In this document: positions 18,200 to 27,264 of the stretch, in pieces
Position numbering within the stretch: the first letter of the stretch is position 1
Layout of the letters: each line of letters opens with the position of its first letter
Assembly: GCF_030316895.1 (NCBI RefSeq)
Contig: NZ_JASZYV010000001.1
Coordinates: 1,426,001-1,490,000, forward strand
DNA: 64,000 nt
Source of the DNA: Variovorax dokdonensis
Lineage (GTDB): Bacteria; Pseudomonadota; Gammaproteobacteria; Burkholderiales; Burkholderiaceae_C
Direction: 5' to 3'
Program-made: the position numbers and the translations under genes
Notes under the pieces: model-generated
What the model was told of the DNA's origin: nothing
Databases searched by the model: none
The model's input: the letters and a program-made list of their open reading frames with translations, nothing else

Positions 18200-20329
18200 T
18201 CACTCCGAGCGAAAGAGCAGCAGCGATCGGCCGGTGACCGTGTAAGTGGTGCCTGTGTCGAAGCGGCCACCTGGCGCGAGCGCGTCCTGCGCGGTGTCCA
18301 GTTCGAGCACCCACGCGCCTGGCGTGCTGGGTGCGACCAGTGTGAAGTCGACTGCATCTTCCCAGGCGTTGAACACCAGCAGCACGCTGTGGTCGGCGCC
18401 GTGGCGGGCAATGGCGGTGGCACGTGCGCGGCCGTCGAGCAGCATTCCAAAGCTGCGCGTCCGAGGATCGTTCCACTGTTCCGGGCCCATCTCGCTGCCG
18501 TCGGGTGCGAGCCAGCACAAGTCTTTCACCGAAAGTTCTTCGTCAAGCTGGCCTGTCGCAAAACGGTTTCGACGCAGCACCGGCAAGGCATCGCGCAGCT
18601 GCAGCAGACGTTGCACGAAGGCAATCTGCGCCCGGCCGGCCGCGTCGATGGCCTCCCAGTCGAACCACGAGATCTCGTTGTCCTGGCAGTACGCGTTGTT
18701 GTTGCCATTCTGGGTGCGACCGAATTCGTCGCCGCCCAGCAGCATGGGTGTTCCTTGGGCGAGCAGCAGCGTGCCCAGCAGGTTGCGGCGCTGTCGGGCT
18801 CGCAGGGCCAGCACAACCGGTTCGTCGGTCGGCCCTTCTGCGCCGCAGTTCCAACTGCGGTTGTCGGAATGGCCGTCGCGGTTGTCCTCGCCATTCGCTT
18901 CGTTGTGCTTGCCGTTGTAGCTGGTGAGATCCGCCAGCGTGAAGCCGTCGTGCGCGCTGATGAAGTTCACGCTGGCCCAAGGCCGGCGACCGCGGTGGTT
19001 GAAAGGGTCCGCGCTGGCGCTCATGCAATTGGCCAGGGCGGGCGCCATGCCTTCGTCGCCTTTCCAGAACGCACGCACCGTGTCGCGGAAGCGGTCGTTC
19101 CATTCAGCCCAGCCCGGCGGAAAGCCACCCACCTGGTAGCCGCCCGGCCCGCAGTCCCAGGGCTCCGCAATGAGCTTGACGCTGGAAAGCACCGGGTCTT
19201 GTCGGCAGCTGTCCAGAAAGCCCCCGCCTTCGTCGAAGCCGTAGGGTTCGCGCGCGAGGATGGTGGCCAGGTCGAACCGGAAGCCGTCCACGTGCATCTC
19301 GGTGACCCAGTAGCGCAGGCTGTCGGTCACCATCTGCAGGACGCGCGGATGGCTCAGGTTGAGCGTGTTGCCGGTGCCCGTGTCGTTGATGTAGTAGCGC
19401 GGGCCGGTCGCCTCGCCTTTGGGCATCAAGCGGTAGTAGCTCGCGTTGTCGATGCCCTTGAAGCTGAGCGTGGGGCCCAGCTCGTTGCCTTCGGGCGTGT
19501 GGTTGTAGACCACGTCGAGGATCAGCTCCAGCCCATGGTGGTGGATGCGCTCCACCATGTGCTTGAACTCGTCGATGCTCGGCTCATGCAGGTAGCGTGG
19601 CTTGAGCGCGAAAAAGCCCAGCGTGTCGTAGCCCCAGTAGTTCTTCAGTCCGCGCTCTTCCAGAAAAGACTGCGAAACGTAGCGGTGCACCGGCAGCAGC
19701 TCGATGCTGGTCACGCCCAGCTCGCGTATGTGCCGCAGCACTTCGTCCTGCGCAAAGCCGGCGAAGGTTCCGCGCAGCGCCTCCGGCACGCCGGGGTGGC
19801 GCATGGTGTGGCCGCGCACATGCGTTTCGTAGACGATGGTGCGCTCCCAGGGAACGCGCGGGCCCTCCGTCTGCTCCCAGGCAAAGCGCGAATCGACCAC
19901 GACGCATTTGGGCACCAGGTGCGCGCTGTCGCGTTCGTCGAAGCTCAGGTCGCCATCCGGATGGCCGACGGTGTAGCCGAAGAGCTCCGGGCTCCATTGC
20001 AGCTCGCCCATGTGGGCCTTGGCATACGGGTCGAGCAGAAGCTTGTGGTGATTGAAGCGATGTCCGTTCTCCGGCTCGTACGGGCCGTGCACCCGCAGGC
20101 CGTAGCGCGCCCCCGGAGCGAGCCCGGGCACGAAGCCGTGCCAGACCTCATCGGTGTACTCGGGCAAGGTCACGCGCCCGATTTCGTTTTCGCCCGCCTC
20201 GTCGAACAGACAGACCTCCACGCGGGTGGCATGGGCCGAGAACACCGCGAAGTTGACGCCGGTGCCGGTGTAGCTGGCACCCAGCGGGTGAGATACACCT
20301 TCCTCGATGCTGAAGCTCTGAGTGGTCAT
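18200..20329 (-). CDS. glgX: Glycogen debranching enzyme GlgX
   Basis: Isoamylase-type GH13 enzyme of 709 residues that hydrolyses alpha-1,6 branches of limit dextrins during glycogen breakdown. An N-terminal CBM48 module (about 12-105, GASYTGTGVNFAVFSAHA) precedes the TIM barrel. Region I is DVVYNHTPEGNE (272-283). Region II is DGFRFDLA with nucleophile Asp353. Region III is LIAEPWD with acid/base Glu389. Region IV is FISAHDGFTLADL. Its start codon overlaps the stop of the upstream metallopeptidase gene by four bases (ATGA). No other glycogen genes (glgA, glgB, glgP) are nearby, so the gene is separated from its usual cluster. Confidence 0.95.
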   Translation of the reverse strand: MTTQSFSIEEGVSHPLGASYTGTGVNFAVFSAHATRVEVCLFDEAGENEIGRVTLPEYTDEVWHGFVPGLAPGARYGLRVHGPYEPENGHRFNHHKLLLDPYAKAHMGELQWSPELFGYTVGHPDGDLSFDERDSAHLVPKCVVVDSRFAWEQTEGPRVPWERTIVYETHVRGHTMRHPGVPEALRGTFAGFAQDEVLRHIRELGVTSIELLPVHRYVSQSFLEERGLKNYWGYDTLGFFALKPRYLHEPSIDEFKHMVERIHHHGLELILDVVYNHTPEGNELGPTLSFKGIDNASYYRLMPKGEATGPRYYINDTGTGNTLNLSHPRVLQMVTDSLRYWVTEMHVDGFRFDLATILAREPYGFDEGGGFLDSCRQDPVLSSVKLIAEPWDCGPGGYQVGGFPPGWAEWNDRFRDTVRAFWKGDEGMAPALANCMSASADPFNHRGRRPWASVNFISAHDGFTLADLTSYNGKHNEANGEDNRDGHSDNRSWNCGAEGPTDEPVVLALRARQRRNLLGTLLLAQGTPMLLGGDEFGRTQNGNNNAYCQDNEISWFDWEAIDAAGRAQIAFVQRLLQLRDALPVLRRNRFATGQLDEELSVKDLCWLAPDGSEMGPEQWNDPRTRSFGMLLDGRARATAIARHGADHSVLLVFNAWEDAVDFTLVAPSTPGAWVLELDTAQDALAPGGRFDTGTTYTVTGRSLLLFRSE

Positions 20330-21462
20330 TGGGCGGCAGTGGGCTGGTTGGCAGGCGTGGGGACGGCGAAATTCATGGGGCTGAGACCGTGCGTGGCGTG
20401 GTGCACCACCTGGTGCACGAAGGCCAGCTTCTGCACGACCGGCTCGACGATCACGAAGGGGTAGCTGTCCAGTGAGCCGAGGCTGCGGTCCATGGCGTTG
20501 ATGAACTGCGACACCGGAAGCCACTGCTCGATGACGGTCGCGACAAACTGCTCGTCATCGGGATCGACAGGGCGCGCCTGCAACGCCGGCCCGGTGGGCA
20601 CGGCGTGGTCGAGCCGCAATCCCCACGCCGCGGCGGTTTCCAGGCCATCGACAAGATGCAGGTAGTGCGCCCAGGTCTCTGCCCAGTCTTCCCAGGGGTG
20701 CGAGCTGGCGTAGACGCTCACGCAGTCTTCGGCCCAGTCGGCCCGTGGGGATGCGTAGTGGCGCTGCAAGGCCTGTGCATAGTCAGCGCGCTCGTCGCCA
20801 AATCGCTCCCTGAAGCCGTCGATCCAGGGCGTGTCACGAACGAGCCGATCCCAGTAGTAGTGACCGATCTCGTGCCGGAAGTGGCCCAGCAGCGTCCTGT
20901 ACGGCTCGTGCATCCGGGTGCGGATGTCTTCGCGGCGGGCGTCGTCCGCTTCCGCGATGTTCAGGGTGATGACGCCTTCGTCGTGCCCGGTGAGCACGCG
21001 CGCCTCGGGGCTCACGTCTTCCAGGAATTCGAAGGACAGGCCATTGGCTGGGTCTTCGACCTTGTTTGGGACGGGCAAGCCCAACTCGAGCAGCGTGAAC
21101 ACCAAGTGCCGCTTGGCGCGCTCGAGCTTGATCCAGTACTCGAGGTTCTGCGGCTTCGACAGGGCCGGAATGGTGTGCGTGGTTCTGCAAGAGATGCAGT
21201 ACTGATGGTCGGCGTCGTGCGGCAGGAGCCAGTTGCACACCCCCGACGCGCGGTTGGCACACGCGCGCAAGGGCAGGGCCTGCTCAGGTGCGCCACAGCG
21301 CTGGATGGGGCCTTGTGCCGATTCTGGTGATTCTGGTGATTCTTCGAAAGCCACCATCTTCATTTCGTCCGCCGAGAAGCCGAGGAGCTTCTGGCAGACA
21401 TCGCAATGGTCGTTCTCGAAGAAAACGCGGTTGCCGCAGTGGCTGCAGTTGAAGAGCTTCAT
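20326..21462 (-). CDS. Putative zinc-dependent metallopeptidase with N-terminal zinc ribbon
   Basis: Cytoplasmic protein of 378 residues. The N-terminus is a zinc ribbon with CxxC pairs at Cys6/Cys9 and Cys20/Cys23. Several more cysteines follow (56, 68, 76, 89, 92), probably a second metal site. The peptidase-like part carries HEIGH (197-201) with further conserved Asp/Glu/His such as FGDERADYAQ and the SSHPWEDWAETWAHYLH segment, matching the family annotated as putative zinc-binding metallopeptidase. No signal or membrane segment. The gene overlaps glgX by four bases, an odd functional pairing, and is divergent from the RHH regulator gene 176 bp away. The substrate is unknown. Confidence 0.8.
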   Translation of the reverse strand: MKLFNCSHCGNRVFFENDHCDVCQKLLGFSADEMKMVAFEESPESPESAQGPIQRCGAPEQALPLRACANRASGVCNWLLPHDADHQYCISCRTTHTIPALSKPQNLEYWIKLERAKRHLVFTLLELGLPVPNKVEDPANGLSFEFLEDVSPEARVLTGHDEGVITLNIAEADDARREDIRTRMHEPYRTLLGHFRHEIGHYYWDRLVRDTPWIDGFRERFGDERADYAQALQRHYASPRADWAEDCVSVYASSHPWEDWAETWAHYLHLVDGLETAAAWGLRLDHAVPTGPALQARPVDPDDEQFVATVIEQWLPVSQFINAMDRSLGSLDSYPFVIVEPVVQKLAFVHQVVHHATHGLSPMNFAVPTPANQPTAAQ

Positions 21463-21603
21463 CGGATGGAACGCCTGGCGAGATGGTGGCCGCCATGATG
21501 GGCAGAGGCGGCGTTCCGGGGCGCCATCCTTCATGCTGCACTGCAGTAGGAATTTGCCGCAGGGCGGCATTCGCCGCACTTTCGCGAGGGGAATAACCAG
21601 CCA

Positions 21604-21638
21604 TTTGCCATCCAAGTGGATGGTGCTAAGATGGCAAA
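21604..21638. promoter_or_regulatory. GATGG-type inverted repeats abutting the RHH gene start; candidate autoregulatory operator
   Basis: Outer arms TTTGCCATC (21604-21612) and GATGGCAAA (21630-21638) form a perfect 9-bp inverted repeat. Between them lies GGATGG, which pairs with the first CCATCC around AAGT. The right arm touches the ATG at 21639. RHH proteins bind short repeated half-sites near their own start, so autorepression is plausible. Confidence 0.5.
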
Positions 21639-22061
21639 ATGCCAAAACGCAGCCACGCCGTCGCCACCGCCAACAAGCCTGGCGACGAGAAGATCACCAT
21701 CAACATCGGTTGTGTGGACCTGGGTCAGATCGACCTGCTGGTCCAGGAGGGCTTCTACGCCAACCGCACCGATCTCATCCGGACAGCCATCCGCAACCAC
21801 CTGGCAACGCAGACGGACTTCGTGCGCCAGACCGTAGCGCGCAAGTCGCTTGTGCTCGGCATACAGACCTTCGGCGCAGACGAACTGCATGCGTTGCAGG
21901 AAGCCAAGCAGACGATCCAGATCCGCGTGCTTGGGCTTGCGGTGATCGCACCTGACGTGACGCCTGAGCTGGCCCTGGCGACGATCGAATCCATCACCGT
22001 GCTTGGCGCCCTGCATGCGAGTGCCGCCGTCAAGAAGGCCCTTGCAGAACGCATTCGTTGA
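21639..22061 (+). CDS. CopG-type ribbon-helix-helix regulator
   Basis: A 140-residue DNA-binding protein. The region KITINIGCVDLGQIDLLVQEGFYANRTDLIR is cut here into its parts: a beta strand (KITINIGCV), helix A (DLGQIDLLVQEG) and helix B beginning YANRTDLIRTAIRN, the classic RHH pattern with the NRTDLIR motif. The remaining 80 residues look like a second helical/strand domain of unknown role. The downstream esterase frame starts within or just after its stop codon (TTG overlaps the TGA; ATG is 18 bp later), so the two are co-transcribed. This regulator-esterase pairing recurs in related betaproteobacteria as far as I recall, and suggests local control of the esterase. Confidence 0.8.
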   Translation: MPKRSHAVATANKPGDEKITINIGCVDLGQIDLLVQEGFYANRTDLIRTAIRNHLATQTDFVRQTVARKSLVLGIQTFGADELHALQEAKQTIQIRVLGLAVIAPDVTPELALATIESITVLGALHASAAVKKALAERIR

Positions 22062-22078
22062 ACCAACCGGACACCAAC

Positions 22079-23182
22079 ATGAACCCCAAGTTCCAGCAAC
22101 TCCTGGCGCAAGCGACCCACCTTACCCGCGCAGGGGATCTGCGCGCTGCAACCGCAGCGATTCAGGCGGCACTTCTTCAGACGCCAGACACGCCCCCTTC
22201 GCCTCATGCGCCCGGCGCCGCCGACGAGCCCGGCGAAATCATCGACGTGCAGGCCCGCGAGATTCCCAATGTCGCGCCCGAGCGCGCGCAACTCGAGCCG
22301 GACAGTTCGGAGCCTGCACCGCTCGGGCGCAGCAGCTTTTCGACGCACACTCTGGCGCAAGGTGGCACCCAGCGTGACTACAAGCTCTTCGTTCCGCCGC
22401 AGGCCGGGGAGCGGCCCTTGCCGCTGGTCGTGATGCTGCATGGCTGCACGCAGAACCCGGACGATTTCGCTGCCGGCACGGCCATGAACGACGCAGCCTT
22501 GGCGCAAGGCTTCTACGTGCTGTATCCCGCGCAATCCAGAAAGGCCAATCCGCAAGGCTGCTGGAACTGGTTCAAGCACACGCACCAGCAGCGAGACCGT
22601 GGCGAGCCGGGCCTCATCGCGGCGATGACGCGCGAGGTGATGGCAAGGCACCGTGTGGATGCCGATCGGGTCTATGTGGCCGGGCTGTCAGCAGGCGGGG
22701 CCATGGCGGCCATCGTCGGCGAGCTGTACCCCGAGTTGTTTGCGGCCGTCGGTGTGCATTCCGGCCTGGCAGCCAATGCTGCGGCCGACCTGCCCAGCGC
22801 ATTGGCTGCCATGAAGGGCGCGACGGCGAGTCCAAAACCCGCTGCAGGCGGGGGCAGCGGCGTTCCGACGATCGTTTTTCATGGCGATGCCGACTCGACG
22901 GTCCACGCAAGGAACGGCGCGAGCGTGGTGTTTTCGGCGACCGGCCAGGTCGAGCCGAGCGAAACGGAGCATGTACAGGGGGCAGGGCGGCGCCATGCCA
23001 CGCGACATTTGCATTGCCATGCAGACGGGCGCGTATTGGCTGAGCACTGGGTCGTGCACGGCGGATCTCACGCCTGGTTTGGCGGCAGTCCACAAGGCTC
23101 GTACACCGACGCGTCCGGCCCAGACGCAACCGAGGAGATGCTGCGCTTCTTCTTCGAGCACCCTCGCAAACCCGCGCATTGA
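22079..23182 (+). CDS. PHB-depolymerase-type (LpqC) esterase
   Basis: Alpha/beta hydrolase of 367 residues in the extracellular-type PHB depolymerase / LpqC / feruloyl esterase-like family. Residues 1-85 are a helical, Pro/Ala-rich leader without a signal peptide. The domain then shows HGCTQNPDDFAAGTAMND (121-138), the nucleophile elbow AGLSAGGAMA with Ser204, an Asp in HGDADSTVH and the catalytic His in HGGSHAWFGG. The CWNWF segment with Cys161 is typical of the family. The ATG at 22079 gives MNPKFQQLL; a TTG at 22058 overlapping the regulator stop is possible. Without an export signal it may act on intracellular short-chain polyesters or other esters; the substrate is not determined. Confidence 0.82.
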   Translation: MNPKFQQLLAQATHLTRAGDLRAATAAIQAALLQTPDTPPSPHAPGAADEPGEIIDVQAREIPNVAPERAQLEPDSSEPAPLGRSSFSTHTLAQGGTQRDYKLFVPPQAGERPLPLVVMLHGCTQNPDDFAAGTAMNDAALAQGFYVLYPAQSRKANPQGCWNWFKHTHQQRDRGEPGLIAAMTREVMARHRVDADRVYVAGLSAGGAMAAIVGELYPELFAAVGVHSGLAANAAADLPSALAAMKGATASPKPAAGGGSGVPTIVFHGDADSTVHARNGASVVFSATGQVEPSETEHVQGAGRRHATRHLHCHADGRVLAEHWVVHGGSHAWFGGSPQGSYTDASGPDATEEMLRFFFEHPRKPAH

Positions 23183-23218
23183 TCGGACGGCAAGGACCGA
23201 TTTGAGCGGATCCGCAAT

Positions 23219-23252
23219 GGGTTGCACCTTTCTTTTCTACGGGTTGCACCTT
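23219..23252 (+). promoter_or_regulatory. Two direct GGGTTGCACCTT repeats upstream of putA; candidate PutA operators
   Basis: The 12-mer GGGTTGCACCTT occurs at 23219-23230 and 23241-23252, exactly 22 bp apart (about two helical turns), just before the putA start at 23291. Its core GTTGCA is the sequence recognised by the PutA RHH domain in Escherichia coli (established). Two more copies in reverse orientation lie inside the gene at 23499-23510 (identical 12-mer) and around 23533-23542 (9-base core). Confidence 0.7.
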
Positions 23253-23290
23253 CGGTTATAGTCGCCGCCAATCAAACACGGACGGCAGAC

Positions 23291-26200
23291 ATGGGCCTCA
23301 CCACACTCGGGATCAAGGTTGACGAGGAGTTTCGCAACCGTTTGCGTGCCTCGGCGGAAGCCCTCGGTCGCACGCCACACTGGTTCATCAAGCAAGCCGT
23401 CCTGGGTGCGATCGAGCGTGTGGAAGGGGGCCTGATCGCAGGCCGCGTGCTCGGCGCGGGCGAGCTGGGCAGCGCGCTGGATGGCCCGGCCAACCTCGAA
23501 GGTGCAACCCAGATCTTCGAGCCCAATCCAATGGTGCAACCTTTTTTGGAGTTTGCGCAATCGGTGGCGCCGCAGTCGGTCCGGCGCGCCGCGATCACCG
23601 CGGCCTACCGGCGTCCGGAAGAAGAGTGCGTGCCGATGCTGATCGCCCAGGCGCGCCTGCCTCAGGCCCAGGCCAAGGGCGCTTCTGAACTGGCGCACAA
23701 GCTGGTGACGGCGCTTCGCAACAAGCGCGCGACCGGTGGCGTCGAAGGCTTGCTGCAGGAGTTCTCCCTCTCCAGCCAGGAGGGCGTGGCCCTCATGTGC
23801 CTGGCCGAGGCGCTGCTGCGCATTCCCGATCGGGCGACGCGCGACGCGCTGATCCGCGACAAGATCAGCCAGGGTGACTGGCATTCGCACGTGGGCCACT
23901 CGCCATCGCTGTTCGTCAACGCGGCCACGTGGGGCCTGATGCTCACCGGCAAGCTGGTCGGCACGAGCAGCGAGAAGTCGCTGGGCAGCGCGCTGTCGCG
24001 CCTGATCGGCAAGGGCGGCGAGCCGCTCATCCGCAAGGGCGTGGACATGGCCATGCGCGTGATGGGCGAGCAGTTCGTGACGGGCGAGACCATCTCCGCC
24101 GCGCTGGCCAACAGCCGCAAGTACGAGGCCAAGGGCTTTCGCTATTCGTACGACATGCTCGGCGAGGCCGCGACCACGGCCGACGACGCACAGCGCTACT
24201 ACGCGCTGTACGAGCAGGCCATTCACGCCATCGGCCGCTCCAGTGCGGGCCGCGGCATCTACGAGGGGCCGGGCATCTCGATCAAGCTGTCGGCGCTGCA
24301 TCCGCGCTATGCCCGTGCCCAGCACGAGCGGGTCATGTCCGAACTGCTGCCGCGCGTGCGCGAACTGGCGCTGCTGGCGCGGCGCTACGACATCGGCCTG
24401 AACATCGACGCTGAAGAAGCCGACCGGCTGGAGTTGTCGCTGGACCTGCTCGAAGCGCTGTGCTTCGACGCGCAGTTGCAGGGCTGGAACGGCATCGGCT
24501 TCGTGGTTCAGGCGTACCAGAAGCGCTGCCCCTACGTGATCGATCACCTGATCGAGCTGGCACAGCGCAGTGGTCGGCGGCTCATGGTGCGGCTGGTCAA
24601 GGGCGCCTATTGGGACAGCGAGATCAAGCGCGCTCAGGTCGATGGGCTGGAGGACTATCCGGTCTTCACGCGCAAGGTGCACACCGATGTGTCGTACCTG
24701 GCCTGCGCGCGTCGCCTGCTGGCAGCGCCGCAGCAGGTGTATCCGCAGTTCGCCACGCACAACGCCTACACGCTGGCCGCCATTCATCAGATGGCGGGCC
24801 AGAACTACTACCCCGGCCAGTACGAGTTCCAGTGCCTGCACGGCATGGGCGAGCCACTTTACGAAGAGGTGACCGGCCCGGTGTCGGAAGGCAAGCTGGC
24901 GCGGCCCTGCCGCATCTACGCGCCGGTGGGCACGCACGAGACGCTGCTGGCCTACCTGGTGCGGCGCCTGTTGGAAAACGGCGCCAACACGTCCTTCGTC
25001 AACCAGATTGCCGATCCAAAGGTGTCGGTGGAATCGCTCATCGCCGATCCGGTCGAGGCGGCCTCCCGCATCACCCCCGTGGGTGCGATGCACGAGCGCA
25101 TACCCTTGCCGGTCAACCTGTTTTGCAACGGCGAAGGGCAGGGTCGCGCCAATTCGCAGGGCTTGGACCTGTCGAACGAACAGCGACTCGCATCGCTGTC
25201 GGCCGCGCTGCTCGGCGGCACGGGCCAGGCCTGGCGCGCCGCGCCCACCGGCACGACCTGGGACGACGGGCGCTCGCAGCCGGTGCGCAACCCGTCCGAC
25301 CGGCGCGACGTGGTCGGCCATGTGATCGAGGCGACGCCCGAAGAAGTCGAACAGGCATTGGCCGCCGCCGCGGGCGAGGCACCCATCTGGCAATCGACCC
25401 CGGTCGAACAGCGTGCCGAATGCCTGGAGCGCGCTGCCCAGGCGCTGGAAGCGCAGATGCAGCCGCTGCTCGGCCTGATCGTGCGCGAAGTCGGCAAGAC
25501 GCTGAACAACGCCATCGCCGAAGTGCGCGAGGCGGTCGACTTCCTGCGCTACTACGCGGCGCAGGCGCGCGATGAACTGGGCGGAGCGCCCAGCCGCCCG
25601 CTGGGCCTGGTGACCTGCATCAGCCCCTGGAACTTCCCGCTGGCGATCTTCACCGGCCAGGTGGCGGCCGCGCTGGCTGCCGGCAATGTGGTGCTCGCCA
25701 AGCCGGCGGAGCAGACACCGCTGGTGGCAGCGCGCATGATCGACCTGCTGCACGAAGCCGGCGTGCCGCCGGCCGCCGTTCAATTGCTTCCCGGACAAGG
25801 CGAGACCGTGGGCGCGCGTCTTGTGGGCGATGCCCGCGTTCGCGGCGTGATGTTCACCGGCTCGACCGAGGTGGCGCGCCACATCTCGCGCACGCTGGCC
25901 TCGCGTCTGGACGATCACGGCCACACCATTCCCCTCATCGCCGAAACCGGTGGCCAGAACGCGATGGTGGTCGACTCGTCCGCGCTGGCCGAACAGGTGG
26001 TTCTGGATGTGCTTCAGTCCGCGTTCGACTCCGCCGGCCAGCGTTGCTCGGCATTGCGACTGCTGTGCGTGCAGGAGGAAGTGGCCGACCGGCTGCTTGC
26101 CATGCTGCGCGGCGCGATGCGCGAACTGGCGGTGGGCAACCCCGATCGCCTTTCGGTCGACGTCGGCCCGGTGATCGACGACGGCGCGCGCGACGTCATC

Positions 26201-27112
26201 GAGCGCCACGTGGCGGCCATGCAGTCTGCCGGCTGCCAGGTCGAGCGCCTGCCGCTGCCGCAGGTTTGCGTGCACGGCAGCTTCGTCGCCCCGACGCTGA
26301 TCGAGATCGACAGCCCCGCGCAGCTCGAACGCGAAGTCTTCGGCCCCGTGCTGCATGTGCTGCGCTACAAGCGCGACGGCCTGCCGGAGTTGATCGACGC
26401 CATCAACGGCACCGGCTACGGCTTGACTTTCGGCCTGCACACGCGCATCGACGAGACGATCGCGCAGGTGGTTTCGCGCATCCACGCTGGCAATGTCTAC
26501 GTCAACCGGAACGTGGTGGGCGCCGTGGTTGGGGTGCAGCCTTTTGGTGGAGAAGGACTGTCGGGCACCGGCCCCAAGGCGGGCGGGCCGCTTTACCTCC
26601 ACCGCCTGTTGGCGGCGGGCCCCGCGCCAGCGGCGCAGCCGGGCCAGGCCCAGGTGCTGCCCGGTCCGACCGGCGAGCGCAATGTCTACAGCCTGGTGCC
26701 GCGCGGCACGGTGCTGTGCGTGGCGGCCACGGCCGAAGGCGCGCGAGCGCAGTGGGAAACATTGCATCCGCTGGGCAACCGTGCCTTGTGGCTCGACGGG
26801 CCCGTGGCGCAGGATTTCGTCGCCAGCTTGACGAAGGCCGAGCGCGCCACCTGCGCCTTCGTGGCCGACGATGCGCTGGAGTCGGCCCGTTTCGACGCCG
26901 TGATGTTCGAAGGCGACCCTGATGCGCTGCGCGCGCTCAACCAGCGCGTGGCGTCGCGCGACGGCCCGATCGTCGGCGTTCAGGGCCTGGCCAGCGGCGA
27001 CATCGCGAGCGGCCGGTCGCGCTATGTGGGCGAGCGCCTGCTGGCGGAGCGCAGCGTGAGCACCAACACGGCCGCCGCCGGCGGCAACGCGTCGCTCATG
27101 TCCATCGGCTGA
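23291..27112 (+). CDS. putA: Trifunctional PutA: RHH repressor, proline dehydrogenase, P5C dehydrogenase
   Basis: Converts proline to glutamate in two steps and represses its own transcription when proline is absent. The 1273-residue length matches long PutA proteins. Residues 1-50 are the RHH DNA-binding domain (LGIKVDEEFRNRLRASAEAL). The FAD-dependent proline dehydrogenase barrel spans roughly 190-490, with the conserved VRLVKGAYWDSEIK and the C-terminal RRLLENGANTSFVN. The aldehyde dehydrogenase domain spans about 560-1030 with catalytic Cys919 in AGQRCSALR and the ETGGQNAM segment. The C-terminal domain of long PutAs follows. The ATG at 23291 is the only start that leaves the RHH intact. 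Upstream GTTGCA repeats fit autoregulation. Confidence 0.96.
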   Translation: MGLTTLGIKVDEEFRNRLRASAEALGRTPHWFIKQAVLGAIERVEGGLIAGRVLGAGELGSALDGPANLEGATQIFEPNPMVQPFLEFAQSVAPQSVRRAAITAAYRRPEEECVPMLIAQARLPQAQAKGASELAHKLVTALRNKRATGGVEGLLQEFSLSSQEGVALMCLAEALLRIPDRATRDALIRDKISQGDWHSHVGHSPSLFVNAATWGLMLTGKLVGTSSEKSLGSALSRLIGKGGEPLIRKGVDMAMRVMGEQFVTGETISAALANSRKYEAKGFRYSYDMLGEAATTADDAQRYYALYEQAIHAIGRSSAGRGIYEGPGISIKLSALHPRYARAQHERVMSELLPRVRELALLARRYDIGLNIDAEEADRLELSLDLLEALCFDAQLQGWNGIGFVVQAYQKRCPYVIDHLIELAQRSGRRLMVRLVKGAYWDSEIKRAQVDGLEDYPVFTRKVHTDVSYLACARRLLAAPQQVYPQFATHNAYTLAAIHQMAGQNYYPGQYEFQCLHGMGEPLYEEVTGPVSEGKLARPCRIYAPVGTHETLLAYLVRRLLENGANTSFVNQIADPKVSVESLIADPVEAASRITPVGAMHERIPLPVNLFCNGEGQGRANSQGLDLSNEQRLASLSAALLGGTGQAWRAAPTGTTWDDGRSQPVRNPSDRRDVVGHVIEATPEEVEQALAAAAGEAPIWQSTPVEQRAECLERAAQALEAQMQPLLGLIVREVGKTLNNAIAEVREAVDFLRYYAAQARDELGGAPSRPLGLVTCISPWNFPLAIFTGQVAAALAAGNVVLAKPAEQTPLVAARMIDLLHEAGVPPAAVQLLPGQGETVGARLVGDARVRGVMFTGSTEVARHISRTLASRLDDHGHTIPLIAETGGQNAMVVDSSALAEQVVLDVLQSAFDSAGQRCSALRLLCVQEEVADRLLAMLRGAMRELAVGNPDRLSVDVGPVIDDGARDVIERHVAAMQSAGCQVERLPLPQVCVHGSFVAPTLIEIDSPAQLEREVFGPVLHVLRYKRDGLPELIDAINGTGYGLTFGLHTRIDETIAQVVSRIHAGNVYVNRNVVGAVVGVQPFGGEGLSGTGPKAGGPLYLHRLLAAGPAPAAQPGQAQVLPGPTGERNVYSLVPRGTVLCVAATAEGARAQWETLHPLGNRALWLDGPVAQDFVASLTKAERATCAFVADDALESARFDAVMFEGDPDALRALNQRVASRDGPIVGVQGLASGDIASGRSRYVGERLLAERSVSTNTAAAGGNASLMSIG
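23499..23542 (-). promoter_or_regulatory. Intragenic inverted GTTGCA sites in putA
   Basis: On the minus strand the exact upstream 12-mer GGGTTGCACCTT reappears at 23499-23510, and GGTTGCACC at 23533-23541, both within codons 70-84 of putA. Operator copies inside the coding region could allow looping with the upstream pair. They may also be chance, since the sense codons read GATQ and MVQP. Confidence 0.45.
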
Positions 27113-27264
27113 TCCTCCGGCGGTTCCTGGCAAGGCGGCCAAAAGGCCGCGGATGACGGCCGGCGCCTACGCGACGTTGCGGGCGCGGACGACCCGCGCT
27201 GCACCGTTGTGACGGCAAAGTGTCGGCTCGACGCGCACCAATTGCGCCGCCGGGCGCCGCAAAC

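Noticed and set aside
23237..27142. Very long open frame antisense to putA
   Set aside because: It mirrors the codon structure of putA in high-G+C DNA, is rich in Arg/His/Gln/Ala without domain signatures and lacks any start context. The same applies to the long antisense frames over the RND pump and the Liv permeases.
27135..27150. Terminator after putA
   Set aside because: GCGGCC-AAAA-GGCCGC forms a hairpin but has no T-run and is followed by GC-rich sequence.
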